Assembly: GCA_963738305.1 (NCBI GenBank)
Contig: CAVTVU010000001.1
Location: 1,054,001 to 1,118,000 of the forward strand
Reading direction: 5' to 3'
Length of the DNA: 64,000 nt
Source: JBBRHQ01 sp963738305
GTDB lineage: Bacteria; Actinomycetota; Thermoleophilia; Solirubrobacterales; 70-9
In this document: positions 52,124-60,894 of the stretch, piece after piece
How positions within the stretch are numbered: position 1 is the first letter of the stretch
How the letters are laid out: each line of letters opens with the position of its first letter
Notes under the pieces: model-generated
What the model was told of the DNA's origin: nothing
The model's database searches: none
The model's input: only the letters and a program-made list of their open reading frames with translations
Program-made: the position numbers and the translations under genes

Positions 52124-54721
52124 GTGCAACCCGATCGCTTCACGCTGAAGTCGCAGGAGGCCGTCGCTTCCGCCCAGCGCACCGCGGCCGAGAACCGCAA
52201 CACGGAGGTCACGCCGGCGCACCTGCTGGTGGCGTTGATCGACCAGGAAGAGGGGATCGTGGCCCCGGTGCTGCAGAAGGTCGGCGCCAACGTGACCGCG
52301 GTCCTCGGCCGCGCGGCGGAGGCAGTGCAGGCCCTCCCCAAGCTGAGCGGCGACGCAGAGCCGGAGGTTCGCCCCTCGAGCGCCCTGGTGAGGACGCTAC
52401 AGCGGGCGGAAAAGGAGATGGCGGCGCTCGGCGACGAGTACATCTCGACCGAGCACGTCCTCCTGGCGCTCACCGACGCCTCCTCGGGCGTGGCGGAGAT
52501 GCTCCCCGACCGCGACGCGCTGATGCAGGCGATCTCCGAGGTGAGGGGGCCGCACCGTGTGACCTCGCCCAACCCGGAGGAGACGATGCAGGCGCTGGAC
52601 AAGTTCGGCCGCGACCTGACCGCGGAGGCGGAGAGGGGAAAGCTCGACCCTGTGATCGGTCGCGACGAGGAGATCCGTCGGGTCATCCAGGTGCTTTCGC
52701 GCCGGACCAAGAACAACCCGGTGCTGATCGGCGACCCGGGGGTCGGCAAGACCGCGATCGTCGAGGGCCTGGCGCAGCGGATCGTCTCCGGCGACGTTCC
52801 CGAGAGCCTCCGCGACCGGCGGGTGATCGCGCTCGACATCGGCGCGCTGCTGGCCGGCTCGAAGTACCGCGGCGAGTTCGAGGAGCGGCTGAAGGCGGTG
52901 CTCAGCGAGGTCCAGGACGCTGAGGGCCAGATCGTCCTCTTCCTCGACGAGCTGCACACGATCGTCGGCGCCGGCGCCGCCGAGGGCGCGGTGGACGCCG
53001 CCAACCTGTTGAAGCCGATGCTGGCCCGCGGCGAGCTGCGGGCGGTCGGGGCGACGACCCTCGACGAGTACCGCAAGCACATCGAAAAGGACGCCGCTCT
53101 GGAGCGCCGCTTCCAGCCGGTGCTGGTCGGCGAGCCCGACGTCGCCGACACCATCGCGATCCTGCGCGGACTGAAGGAGCGCTACGAGATCCACCATGGG
53201 GTCCGCATCGCCGACTCGGCGATCGTCGCTGCCGCCACCCTCTCGGAGCGCTATATCGCCGACCGCTTCCTCCCCGACAAGGCGATCGACCTGATTGATG
53301 AGTCCGCCTCGCGGCTGAAGATCGAGATCGACTCGATGCCGACCGAGATCGACGAGGTCGAGCGCCGCATCCAACAGCTCGAGATCGAGCGCGAGGCGCT
53401 GAAGAAGGAGACCGACGAAGCCTCGGTCGCCCGACGGGAGTCGATCGAAGCCGACCTTGCCGAGCTGCGCGAGCGCTCCGGTGAGATGAAGGCGCGCTGG
53501 CAGAACGAGAAGGGCGCGATCGAGGCGATCAAGGAGAGCAAGGCGCGGCTCGAGGAGGCCCACCGCGAGGCCGAGCGCGCCGAGCGCGACGCCGACCTCG
53601 AGGGCGCCGCCAAGCTTCGCTACGGCGAGATCCCAGAGCTGGAGAAGACCGTTGCCGAGGTCGAGGCGAGGCTCTCCGAGCTGCACGCCGAAGGCGGCAC
53701 GATGCTGACCGAGGAGGTGACCGAGGAGGACGTTGCCCAGGTCGTCTCCAAGTGGACCGGGATCCCGGTGACCCGCCTGATGGAGGGCGAGGTCGAGAAG
53801 TTGATCCAGATGGAGTCCCGCCTGCACGAGCGGGTGATCGGCCAGGACGAGGCGGTCGAGGCGGTCTCCAACGCCCTGCGGCGCTCGCGCGCCGGGCTCT
53901 CGGACCCCGACCGGCCGATCGGAAGCTTCCTCTTCCTCGGCCCGACCGGAGTCGGCAAGACCGAGCTGGCCAAGGCGCTGGCGGAGTTCATGTTCGACTC
54001 CGAGCAGGCGATCGTGCGGCTCGACATGTCCGAGTACATGGAGAAGCACACCGTCGCGAGGCTGATCGGTGCGCCCCCGGGCTATGTCGGGTACGAAGAG
54101 GGGGGCCAGCTCACCGAGGCGGTCCGCCGTCGCCCCTACGCCGTCGTCCTGCTCGACGAGATCGAGAAGGCTCACCCCGACGTCTTCAACACGCTGCTGC
54201 AGCTGATGGACGACGGCCGGCTCACCGACGGCCAGGGCCGCACCGTCAGCTTCACCAACACGGTGCTGATCATGACCTCGAACGTCGGCTCGGACCGGAT
54301 CGCCGGGGAGTTCGTGGACGCGCGGATCCGCGAGCAGATCGAGGAGGTGCTGGCAACGACCTTCAAGCCGGAGTTCCTCAACCGCATAGACGACACGGTG
54401 ATCTTCCACCGTCTCTCCAAGGAAGACATCGGCGAGATCGTCGAGCTTCAGGTCGCCCAGCTGGTCAGTCGGGTGCGCGAGCGCGGGATCGAGGTCGAGC
54501 TGACCGACGACGCCCGCACCCTGCTCGGCAACCTCGGCTACGACCCCACCTACGGCGCCCGGCCGCTGAAGCGGGTGGTCCAGAAGCAATTGGTCGACAA
54601 GCTGGCCCTGCTGATCCTCGAAGGGGACTTTGGCGAGGGCGACACGGTGCGGGTGGACGCGGCGGCCGGGGAGCTGGCTTTCGAGCGGGCGGGGGCCGCC
54701 GCCGAGAAGGCCGCCGCTTGA
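52124..54721 (+). CDS. clpB: ATP-dependent disaggregase ClpB
   Basis: 865 residues from GTG 52124 (MQPDRFTLKSQEAV). The N domain (~1-145) is followed by NBD1 with Walker A GDPGVGKTA near residue 204. The coiled-coil M domain (about 400-520: RIQQLEIEREALKKETDEAS) comes next. NBD2 has Walker A GPTGVGKTE near 606 and Walker B VVLLDEIEKAHPD. The M domain distinguishes ClpB from ClpA/C. Resolubilises aggregates with DnaK/J/E. Last gene of the operon, 11 bp after the membrane protein. Confidence 0.97.
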   Translation: MQPDRFTLKSQEAVASAQRTAAENRNTEVTPAHLLVALIDQEEGIVAPVLQKVGANVTAVLGRAAEAVQALPKLSGDAEPEVRPSSALVRTLQRAEKEMAALGDEYISTEHVLLALTDASSGVAEMLPDRDALMQAISEVRGPHRVTSPNPEETMQALDKFGRDLTAEAERGKLDPVIGRDEEIRRVIQVLSRRTKNNPVLIGDPGVGKTAIVEGLAQRIVSGDVPESLRDRRVIALDIGALLAGSKYRGEFEERLKAVLSEVQDAEGQIVLFLDELHTIVGAGAAEGAVDAANLLKPMLARGELRAVGATTLDEYRKHIEKDAALERRFQPVLVGEPDVADTIAILRGLKERYEIHHGVRIADSAIVAAATLSERYIADRFLPDKAIDLIDESASRLKIEIDSMPTEIDEVERRIQQLEIEREALKKETDEASVARRESIEADLAELRERSGEMKARWQNEKGAIEAIKESKARLEEAHREAERAERDADLEGAAKLRYGEIPELEKTVAEVEARLSELHAEGGTMLTEEVTEEDVAQVVSKWTGIPVTRLMEGEVEKLIQMESRLHERVIGQDEAVEAVSNALRRSRAGLSDPDRPIGSFLFLGPTGVGKTELAKALAEFMFDSEQAIVRLDMSEYMEKHTVARLIGAPPGYVGYEEGGQLTEAVRRRPYAVVLLDEIEKAHPDVFNTLLQLMDDGRLTDGQGRTVSFTNTVLIMTSNVGSDRIAGEFVDARIREQIEEVLATTFKPEFLNRIDDTVIFHRLSKEDIGEIVELQVAQLVSRVRERGIEVELTDDARTLLGNLGYDPTYGARPLKRVVQKQLVDKLALLILEGDFGEGDTVRVDAAAGELAFERAGAAAEKAAA

Positions 54722-55060
54722 CCGGCTGCCCGATCGGGGGGCTGCCCTCAGTCTACAGTCGAGGGTTAGCCTGAGACGAATCGACCCTCCCGTGGCGGTT
54801 TCTGGACCATTTCCGCCCCTCGGGGAGCGCGAAGAGCCGTAATCGCTCCGGGGAATTTCCTGATCAGACCTGTCAAGATCACGCGCGCAACTTCACGCGT
54901 TGGACACGTTTACGTCACCATGTGAGAGGCAGGATGCAGGCAGACGGCGTTCCTGTGTGCGTCCAGCCGATCTTCGATATTCAAGGGAGCCCGGGCAGGC
55001 TCCGACACAAGCTAGGTGAGAAGGCTGTTCACGCCTATCCTCTGCCCGGGAGCCGCTGAG
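54722..55060. other. Intergenic region, no gene seen
   Basis: 339 bp between clpB and the 55061 membrane protein. It is less GC-rich than the genes around it, so it probably holds the clpB 3' end signals and a promoter for the cell-wall operon. I see no convincing -35/-10 pair, hairpin, or short ORF with an RBS. Confidence 0.5.
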
Positions 55061-55975
55061 ATGACAGAGGAGAAACGAGCAAACGAGAAGGGCGGCGAGA
55101 GCCCCGTTGCGGAGGCGGGGTCCTCCCCGCGCGCTCCGGGCGCGTTCCGCCGGGCGGGCTGGGCATTCCAAGAGAGGGTCCTGTGGAAGGCCGGGGACGC
55201 GATCCGCGCCGTCGGGGCCTCGGTCCGCTGGCCGCTGGAGAGCGCTGCCTGGGGCCTCCGCAGCCGCATCGCATGGCCGCTTGAAGACGGGTACGAGCGC
55301 CGCGGGCCCGCGGGCAGGCTGGCGCTGGTCGGGGCCGGGGTGCTGCTGCTCGCGGGGGTCGGCACGGCGGGCGCCTTCGTCGCCCACGACGGCTCCGGGA
55401 ACCAGCCGGCTTCCCCGCCCCGAGTCGTCGTGTCCTCCCCTCCGCCGGTCGCGGCGGTGGTGCCGGCCAAGCCCGCCAAGGAGCCGGCTGCGCACGTTCT
55501 GAAGGGGGCGGCGCCGAGCTTCGGCCCCGAGGCCGACGGTGCCCCGACCGGCGCCTCGGCTTCCAAGGACGCGGTGCCGGCGGACCCCTCCGGGAGCGAC
55601 TCCTCGAGCGCGGATGGCACCGATGCTGCGAGCTCGGCCAAGCCGACGAAGGTGAGGCCGGCCCTGAAGGTGGCGCACCGCTTTGCCGGTGCCTTCGTCT
55701 CCTATGAGGTCGGCAAGAACAGCCCCCGGGTCCGCAAGGTGTTTCGCAAGACCGCCACCCAGCCCTTGGCCAAGTCCCTGGTCAAGCGCCCGCCGCGTCA
55801 GCCGGCCTCGGTGGAGGTTCCCCGCGCCAGGGTGCTGAACGTCGTCCCCGGTCCCCGCCGCGGGGCCTCGGTCTCGGTCAGCGTCTCGCTCCTGCGGGTC
55901 GGCGCGACCAGCGAGCTGCGCCTCGAGCTGCAGCAGATCGAGGACAAGTGGCTCGTCAGCGACGTGAGGGGCTGA
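55061..55975 (+). CDS. Membrane-anchored protein with extracytoplasmic domain
   Basis: 304 residues from ATG 55061. A basic cytoplasmic segment of ~85 residues rich in Trp and Arg (RRAGWAFQERVLWKAGD). One TM helix (LALVGAGVLLLAGVGTAGAFVA). A Pro/Ala/Ser linker (~115-200). A C-terminal ~100-residue domain with KVAHRFAGAFVSYEVG, FRKTATQPLAKSLVKRPPRQP and LRLELQQIEDKWLVSDVRG, the shape of the NTF2-like domain in Mce-associated and conjugal TcpC proteins. The stop overlaps the ATG of the peptidoglycan hydrolase by one base. Confidence 0.6.
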   Translation: MTEEKRANEKGGESPVAEAGSSPRAPGAFRRAGWAFQERVLWKAGDAIRAVGASVRWPLESAAWGLRSRIAWPLEDGYERRGPAGRLALVGAGVLLLAGVGTAGAFVAHDGSGNQPASPPRVVVSSPPPVAAVVPAKPAKEPAAHVLKGAAPSFGPEADGAPTGASASKDAVPADPSGSDSSSADGTDAASSAKPTKVRPALKVAHRFAGAFVSYEVGKNSPRVRKVFRKTATQPLAKSLVKRPPRQPASVEVPRARVLNVVPGPRRGASVSVSVSLLRVGATSELRLELQQIEDKWLVSDVRG

Positions 55976-57657
55976 TGGGGCGCACCCGCGCCGCTTTTGC
56001 GGCGACCGTCATTGGGGGAACGCTCCTCGTCGCGCAGAGCGCGCCGGCGGAGACCCCTTCCCCTGCCGACCAGTCCGCCTCCCTTGCGCCGGCAACCTCC
56101 GGGGTTCCCCCGACGACGCCGACCGGGACGGTCGCGGGTCCCGAGCCGGTGCAGCCGGGGACGGCCCTGGCGGCCCCTCGGCCGCCCCACAAGCCAAAGC
56201 AGAAGCCGAGCTCGGGGGGCGCGGTCTCGGCTCCGGAGAACGACGCCGGCGCCCAGAAGCACACCCACAGCCACCCGCAGCAGAGCGGCGGCACCGGCGC
56301 CAGCGCGGCCGGCACGAATCCCTTCCCGCTCTCGGCCCCGACGCCGTCCTTCGGGGCCCCCGGCGCCTCCAGCGCCTCCTGCATCTCGACCTCCCCGCCT
56401 CCCGGGCTGCTGCCGATCTACGAGCGCGCCTCCGCGACCTACTCGCTCGGCCCCCAGGGGCCGAGCGTGCTCGCCGCGATCAACCAGATCGAGACCAACT
56501 TCGGCGAGCTCAACCACGTCACATCCTCGGCGGGGGCGGTCGGCTGGATGCAGTTCATGCCCTCGACCTGGGCCAGCTACGGGGTCGACGCCAACGGCGA
56601 CGGCCGCCGCGACCCCTACGACCCCGAGGACGCCATCTTTGCCGCGGCCTCCTACCTGCGTGCCTCGGGAATGCCGGAGGACACCGCGGGGGCGATCTAC
56701 TCCTACAACCACGCCGACTGGTACGTCTCCGAAGTGCTCGCGAACGCCGGTTGCTTCGGCTCCCTCGACGGCAGCTCGTTCACCCTGGAGCCGCAGGTCC
56801 AGGTGCTCGCCTGCAACCCGTCCAAGGCCTGGGACGGGAAGATCCCGAGCGACTACCTCAACGCCTTCGAGGCGGCAGCCGGCCGCTACGACCTCGGGCG
56901 CCGCGGCGTCTGGGCCCTTGCGGCGGTCGCCAGGCTGGAGTCCCGCTTCGGGCGCGGCATGAGCAAGGCAGAGCTGCGGCGCACGGGACCGCTCGGGCTC
57001 GACGAGACCGAGTGGCGCCGCTACTCCGTGGACGGTGACGGCGACGGCGTCGTACGGCATTCGAGCGTCGAGGACTCGGCCGCAACCCTGGCGCGGATCG
57101 CCTGGGCGCGGGGCGGCCTGAAGGCTGGGCTCTTCACCCACAACCAGGCACAGTGGTACGTGCAGGAGGTCCTCGACGAGGCCGACGCGATGGCCGGCAA
57201 TTGCAAGGCGAGGACGGTCCCCTGGAAGATCCGCTTCCCCGAGGTCACCTCGAGCGCGATCAACTGGAGCAACCTGACCCTCTCCAACAGCCTCGAGAAG
57301 CGCGACCTCGACACCGGAGCAATCGACCCGCGGATCGTCGGCCTGATCGGGGCGATCACGCAGACCCACACGATCACCATCTCGGCCCTGCGCTCCGACC
57401 ACTCGATGTACGCGGCCAGCGGCTACGTCTCCAACCACTACTTCGGCCGGGCGATGGACATCGCCGTGGTCGACGGCGTGCCCTGCACCAACGTCTCGCC
57501 CCAGGCCCCCTGCGGGCAGCTCGGCGAGACCCTCGCCCACCTCACCGGGCCCTCTCACCCGACCGAGCTGATCTACTGCTACGACCTCGACGGGCCGGGC
57601 CCGGCCTGGGCGCAGGCCGACCACTGCGATCACGTCCACGTCGGCTTCGACGGCTGA
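55975..57657 (+). CDS. Multidomain secreted peptidoglycan hydrolase (two SLT-like modules plus M15-like C terminus)
   Basis: 560 residues, ATG 55975. Signal peptide RAAFAATVIGGTLLVAQSAPA; Pro/Ala-rich linker to ~140. First SLT domain: INQIETNFGELN (catalytic Glu), SAGAVGWMQFMPSTW, DPEDAIFAAASYLRASG. A second, divergent copy: LAAVARLESRFGRGMS, RTGPLGLDETEWRRY, HSSVEDSAATLARIAW. C-terminal ~110 residues: SALRSDHSMYAASGYVSNHYFGRAMDIAVVDG and terminal CDHVHVGFDG, the His/Asp/His pattern of M15-type D,D-peptidases (a new composition as far as I know). Coupled to the membrane protein upstream. Confidence 0.78.
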   Translation: MGRTRAAFAATVIGGTLLVAQSAPAETPSPADQSASLAPATSGVPPTTPTGTVAGPEPVQPGTALAAPRPPHKPKQKPSSGGAVSAPENDAGAQKHTHSHPQQSGGTGASAAGTNPFPLSAPTPSFGAPGASSASCISTSPPPGLLPIYERASATYSLGPQGPSVLAAINQIETNFGELNHVTSSAGAVGWMQFMPSTWASYGVDANGDGRRDPYDPEDAIFAAASYLRASGMPEDTAGAIYSYNHADWYVSEVLANAGCFGSLDGSSFTLEPQVQVLACNPSKAWDGKIPSDYLNAFEAAAGRYDLGRRGVWALAAVARLESRFGRGMSKAELRRTGPLGLDETEWRRYSVDGDGDGVVRHSSVEDSAATLARIAWARGGLKAGLFTHNQAQWYVQEVLDEADAMAGNCKARTVPWKIRFPEVTSSAINWSNLTLSNSLEKRDLDTGAIDPRIVGLIGAITQTHTITISALRSDHSMYAASGYVSNHYFGRAMDIAVVDGVPCTNVSPQAPCGQLGETLAHLTGPSHPTELIYCYDLDGPGPAWAQADHCDHVHVGFDG

Positions 57658-58111
57658 GCACCTTCACCGCGCCCAGCGGCTGCGGGGCGCCCCCGAGGGG
57701 AACTTCGCGTTCTTCTCCGACGCCCACAACCTGGAGGCGATCACGCCCCCCTGGCTGCACTTCCGGGTCCTCACCCCGGCGCCGATCGAGATGGGGGCGG
57801 GAACGATGATCGACTACCGGCTCCGCCTCCACGGAGTCCCGCTGCGCTGGCGCACGCAGATCCGAAGCTGGGACCCCGGGGTGGGGTTCCGCGACGTCCA
57901 GATCCGCGGCCCCTACGCGCTGTGGGACCACACCCACAGCTTCGAGCCCGACGGGAGCGGCGGAACGATCATGCGCGATCACGTGGTTTACCGGCTGCCG
58001 CTGGGCCCCTTGGGGCGGCTGGCACAGCGACTCCTGGTCCGCCGTGACCTGGAGAGGATCTTCGACTACCGGGCGACCGAGATCGAGCAGATCGGCAAGC
58101 CGCCCCAATAA
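57656..58111 (+). CDS. SRPBCC (START-like) family protein, start unclear
   Basis: The frame reads HLHRAQRLRGAPEGNFAFFSDAHN, LEAITPPWLHFRVLTP, then GTMIDYRLRLHGVPLRWRT, FRDVQIRGPYALWDHTH and DHVVYRLPLGPLGRLAQRLLVRRDLERIFDYRA. This is the whole of a known SRPBCC family with the SDAxNLExITPPWL hallmark. No ATG/GTG/TTG sits before the conserved N terminus; the first ATG is 57791, which would lose ~45 residues. The frame begins at the stop of the hydrolase, so the start may be CTG or lie in a mis-sequenced base. Binds hydrophobic ligands in the family. Confidence 0.7.
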   Translation, partial: EHLHRAQRLRGAPEGNFAFFSDAHNLEAITPPWLHFRVLTPAPIEMGAGTMIDYRLRLHGVPLRWRTQIRSWDPGVGFRDVQIRGPYALWDHTHSFEPDGSGGTIMRDHVVYRLPLGPLGRLAQRLLVRRDLERIFDYRATEIEQIGKPPQ

Positions 58112-58120
58112 CCTTGGCCC

Positions 58121-58765
58121 GTGGGAAGGGTCTATGACGCAACCTGGGGCCGAGTCTTCGCCGCCGGTTATGACCGGGCGCTCGAAGCGGTCGAGGAAGC
58201 CGGCCTGAGAGAGGTGAGGCGCGAGGTCCTCTCGGCGGCGTCGGGGCGCACTGTCGATCTCGGGGCGGGGACGGGGGTCAACGTCGAGCTCTTCCCGGAT
58301 GCGGTCGACGACCTGGTGCTGGTCGAGCCCGACCCGCACATGGCGGTGCGGTTGCGGCGCCGGGTGGCCGCGTCGGTCGCCGAGGCGGAAATCGTCGAGG
58401 CTCCCGCCGAGCGGCTTCCCTTCGAGGACGCCAGCTTCGACACAGCCGTATTCACCCTCGTCCTCTGCACCGTCCCCGACCCGCATGCGGCCCTCGCCGA
58501 GACGGCCCGGGTCCTGCGGCCGGGAGGCCGGATGCTGTTCGTCGAGCACGTCCGCTCCACCGAGCCGCGGCGGGCCCGCTGGCAGGACCGGCTCGAGCGT
58601 CCCTGGGGGCTGTTCGCCAACGGGTGCCACCCCAACCGGGACACGGTGGCGCTGATCGAGGCCTCGGCGCTCGAGCTGGAGGAGGTCGAGAGCGGACGCC
58701 TGCCCAAGTCGGTGCCGATCGTCAGACCGATGGTCCGCGGGACCGCCTTGCGCCCGCTTCCCTAA
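58121..58765 (+). CDS. Class I SAM-dependent methyltransferase
   Basis: 214 residues, GTG 58121. Motif I VDLGAGTGVNVELF, motif II region LVEPDPHMAVRL, AERLPFEDASFDTAVFTLVLCTV, and motif IV VLRPGGRMLFVEHVRS: the UbiE/Methyltransf_11 pattern. The C-terminal ~50 residues (LFANGCHPNRDTVALIEAS) match a small-molecule or phospholipid methyltransferase clade. Substrate unknown. 9 bp after the SRPBCC gene, so possibly co-transcribed. Confidence 0.85.
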   Translation: MGRVYDATWGRVFAAGYDRALEAVEEAGLREVRREVLSAASGRTVDLGAGTGVNVELFPDAVDDLVLVEPDPHMAVRLRRRVAASVAEAEIVEAPAERLPFEDASFDTAVFTLVLCTVPDPHAALAETARVLRPGGRMLFVEHVRSTEPRRARWQDRLERPWGLFANGCHPNRDTVALIEASALELEEVESGRLPKSVPIVRPMVRGTALRPLP

Positions 58766-58812
58766 CGTGAAAGAAACTGGACCCTGACCCCAGCCCGATC
58801 GAGAGGAGCGCA

Positions 58813-59094
58813 ATGCCCACCTACGTGATGCTGACCAACCTGACGGCCGACGGTGTGAAGACGCTGAAGAACAACCCCGCCAGGGTGGGCGAGGTGAACA
58901 AGGAGGTCGAGCAGATCGGCGCCAAGGTGCTCGCCCAGTACGCGACCCTTGGCCCCTACGACTTCGTCACCATCGTCGAGGCGCCCGACGACAAGACGAT
59001 GGCCAAGGTGTCGGTCGAGCTCGGCTCACGGGGGACGATGACGAGCCAGACCATGGCCGCGATGCCGGCGGAGGAGCTGGCCTCCGCGCTCTAG
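58813..59094 (+). CDS. GYD-domain protein
   Basis: 93 residues, ATG with GAGAGGAG upstream. TYVMLTNLTADGVKTLKNNP, the VEQIGAKVLAQYATLGPYDFV segment (the G-Y-D-F element of the family, here GPYDF), and VSVELGSRGTMTSQTMAAMP. A ferredoxin-like alpha/beta protein with no known activity. 18 bp ahead of purD, likely same transcript. Confidence 0.85.
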   Translation: MPTYVMLTNLTADGVKTLKNNPARVGEVNKEVEQIGAKVLAQYATLGPYDFVTIVEAPDDKTMAKVSVELGSRGTMTSQTMAAMPAEELASAL

Positions 59095-59112
59095 CGGCGC
59101 CCGGAGCACAGC

Positions 59113-60393
59113 TTGAAGATCCTCGTCGTCGGGGGGGGCGGGCGGGAGCACGCCATGGTGCGGGCCCTCGCGCGCTCCGTCCACGCTCCCGAGCTGCTCT
59201 GCGCCCCCGGCAACGCCGGCATCGTCGCCGACGCCGAGTGCCTGCCTGAGACCCCGGCTGAGAGCACCAGGGCGATCGTCGAGGCTGCCCGCGCCGGCGC
59301 AGTGGACCTGGTCGTGGTCGGCCCCGAAGCGCCCCTGGTCGAGGGCGTTGTCGATGTGCTGGAGGACGTGGGTGTCCCCGCCTTCGGGCCCTCGGAGGCG
59401 GCGGCGGAGCTGGAGGGATCGAAGGCCTTCGCCAAGGAGGTGATGTCGGCGGCGGGAGTTCCGACCGGCTCTCACGTCCTGCTGCGCGATCGCGAGGAGG
59501 CCCTCGGGCAGATCTCCTGCGCCTCGTATCCCGCCGTGCTGAAGGCCGACGGCCTGGCAGCGGGCAAGGGGGTGATCATCTGCCCCGGTGAACGTGAGGC
59601 GCGCGAGGCGGTCGACGTCTTCTTCACCGAGCGGCGCTTCGGCGAGACCACGGTGGTGCTGGAGGAGTACCTAGAGGGAGAGGAGCTGTCGCTGCTCGCC
59701 CTCTGCGACGGCGAGAACGTCGTGCCGCTCGCGCCCGCCCAGGACTACAAGCGCATCTTCGACGGCGACCGCGGTCCCAACACCGGCGGCATGGGCAGCT
59801 ACTCGCCGGTCCCCGGCTTCGATCGGGCCGCAGTCGAGAAGATCGTCGACTCGGTCCACCGCCCGATGATCGAGGAGATGGCGCGGCGCAACACCCCCTT
59901 CCACGGCGTGCTCTACGCGGGGCTGATGATCGGTCCCGCCGGGACGAAGGTGCTCGAGTTCAACACCCGCTTCGGGGACCCCGAGACGCAGGCCGTGCTG
60001 CTCCGGCTGCGCTCGGACCTGGTGGACCTGTGCCTCGCCGCCCGCGAGCCGGGCGGGCTCGAGGGGGCCGAGGCCGTCTTCGAGGACGACTGGGCGGTGA
60101 CTCTGGTGCTCGCCTCGGCCGGCTATCCCGAGTCCTCCTCGAAGGGGGACGTGATCACCGGGGTCGAAGAAGCCGCGGCGATCGCCGAGGTCACCCACGC
60201 GGGAACCGCCGAGCGCGACGGGCGGCTGCTCACCGCCGGCGGCAGGGTGCTGAACGTGACCGCGCTGGGGGCGAGCCCCGCCGAGGCCCGCCGCCGCGCA
60301 TACGATGCGGCGGGCCGCATCCACTTCGATGGAATGCAGCTCAGGAACGACATCGCCGAGCGCGCCGTGGAGCGCGCCGGCCTGACCCCGTGA
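59113..60393 (+). CDS. purD: Phosphoribosylamine-glycine ligase
   Basis: 426 residues, TTG 59113 (MKILVVGGGGREHAM). N domain GGGGREHA; ATP-grasp features LKADGLAAGKGVIIC, VLEEYLEGEELS, APAQDYKRIFDGDRGPNTGGMGSYSP, and LEFNTRFGDPETQ, with C-terminal SAGYPESSSKGDVITG. All intact. Catalyses ATP-dependent ligation of glycine to 5-phosphoribosylamine (purine step 2). First of three purine genes in a row. Confidence 0.96.
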   Translation: MKILVVGGGGREHAMVRALARSVHAPELLCAPGNAGIVADAECLPETPAESTRAIVEAARAGAVDLVVVGPEAPLVEGVVDVLEDVGVPAFGPSEAAAELEGSKAFAKEVMSAAGVPTGSHVLLRDREEALGQISCASYPAVLKADGLAAGKGVIICPGEREAREAVDVFFTERRFGETTVVLEEYLEGEELSLLALCDGENVVPLAPAQDYKRIFDGDRGPNTGGMGSYSPVPGFDRAAVEKIVDSVHRPMIEEMARRNTPFHGVLYAGLMIGPAGTKVLEFNTRFGDPETQAVLLRLRSDLVDLCLAAREPGGLEGAEAVFEDDWAVTLVLASAGYPESSSKGDVITGVEEAAAIAEVTHAGTAERDGRLLTAGGRVLNVTALGASPAEARRRAYDAAGRIHFDGMQLRNDIAERAVERAGLTP

Positions 60394-60400
60394 GGACGAT

Positions 60401-60889
60401 TTGAACGAGATCCCGGAGACCGAGCAGACGCAGCAGCCGGAGCCGGTGACGATGCCGGCGGTGGAGGAGGCATTCGAGGAGATCGAGGTGGACGCGCCCC
60501 TGGTCGGGATCATCATGGGCTCCAAGAACGACAAGCCGAAGATGCAGCCGGCCGGCGAGGCGTTGCACGAAGCCGGGATTCGCTACGAGGTCAGGGTGAT
60601 GAGCGCCCACCGCGATCCCGACATGGTCCGCGACTACTGCTCGAACGCCCGCATGCGCGGGCTGCGCGTAATCATCGCCGGGGCAGGGATGTCGGCGGCG
60701 CTGCCCGGGGTCGCCGCCGCCCACAGCGACCTGCCGGTCGTCGGAGTGCCGATCTCCGGCAAGAACCTGGGCGGACTGGACGCTCTGCTCTCCGCCGTGC
60801 AGATGCCGCCCGGCGTCCCGGTCGGCTGCGTGGCGATCGACGGGGCCAAGAACGCCGGGGTGCTCGCAGCTCGAATAATCAACAGCTAG
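60401..60889 (+). CDS. purE: N5-carboxyaminoimidazole ribonucleotide mutase
   Basis: 162 residues from TTG 60401. A ~30-residue Glu/Pro-rich extension precedes the core: GIIMGSKNDKPKM (family usually GSxSDxxxM), MSAHRDPDM (SAHR), IIAGAGMSAALPGVAAAHS (usually GAGGAAHLPG) and PVVGVPISGKNLGGLDAL. Active-site SAHR is intact; the Ala for His in the second loop is also seen in related actinobacteria as I recall. 7 bp after purD. Converts N5-CAIR to CAIR. Confidence 0.9.
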   Translation: MNEIPETEQTQQPEPVTMPAVEEAFEEIEVDAPLVGIIMGSKNDKPKMQPAGEALHEAGIRYEVRVMSAHRDPDMVRDYCSNARMRGLRVIIAGAGMSAALPGVAAAHSDLPVVGVPISGKNLGGLDALLSAVQMPPGVPVGCVAIDGAKNAGVLAARIINS

Positions 60890-60894
60890 ATCGC

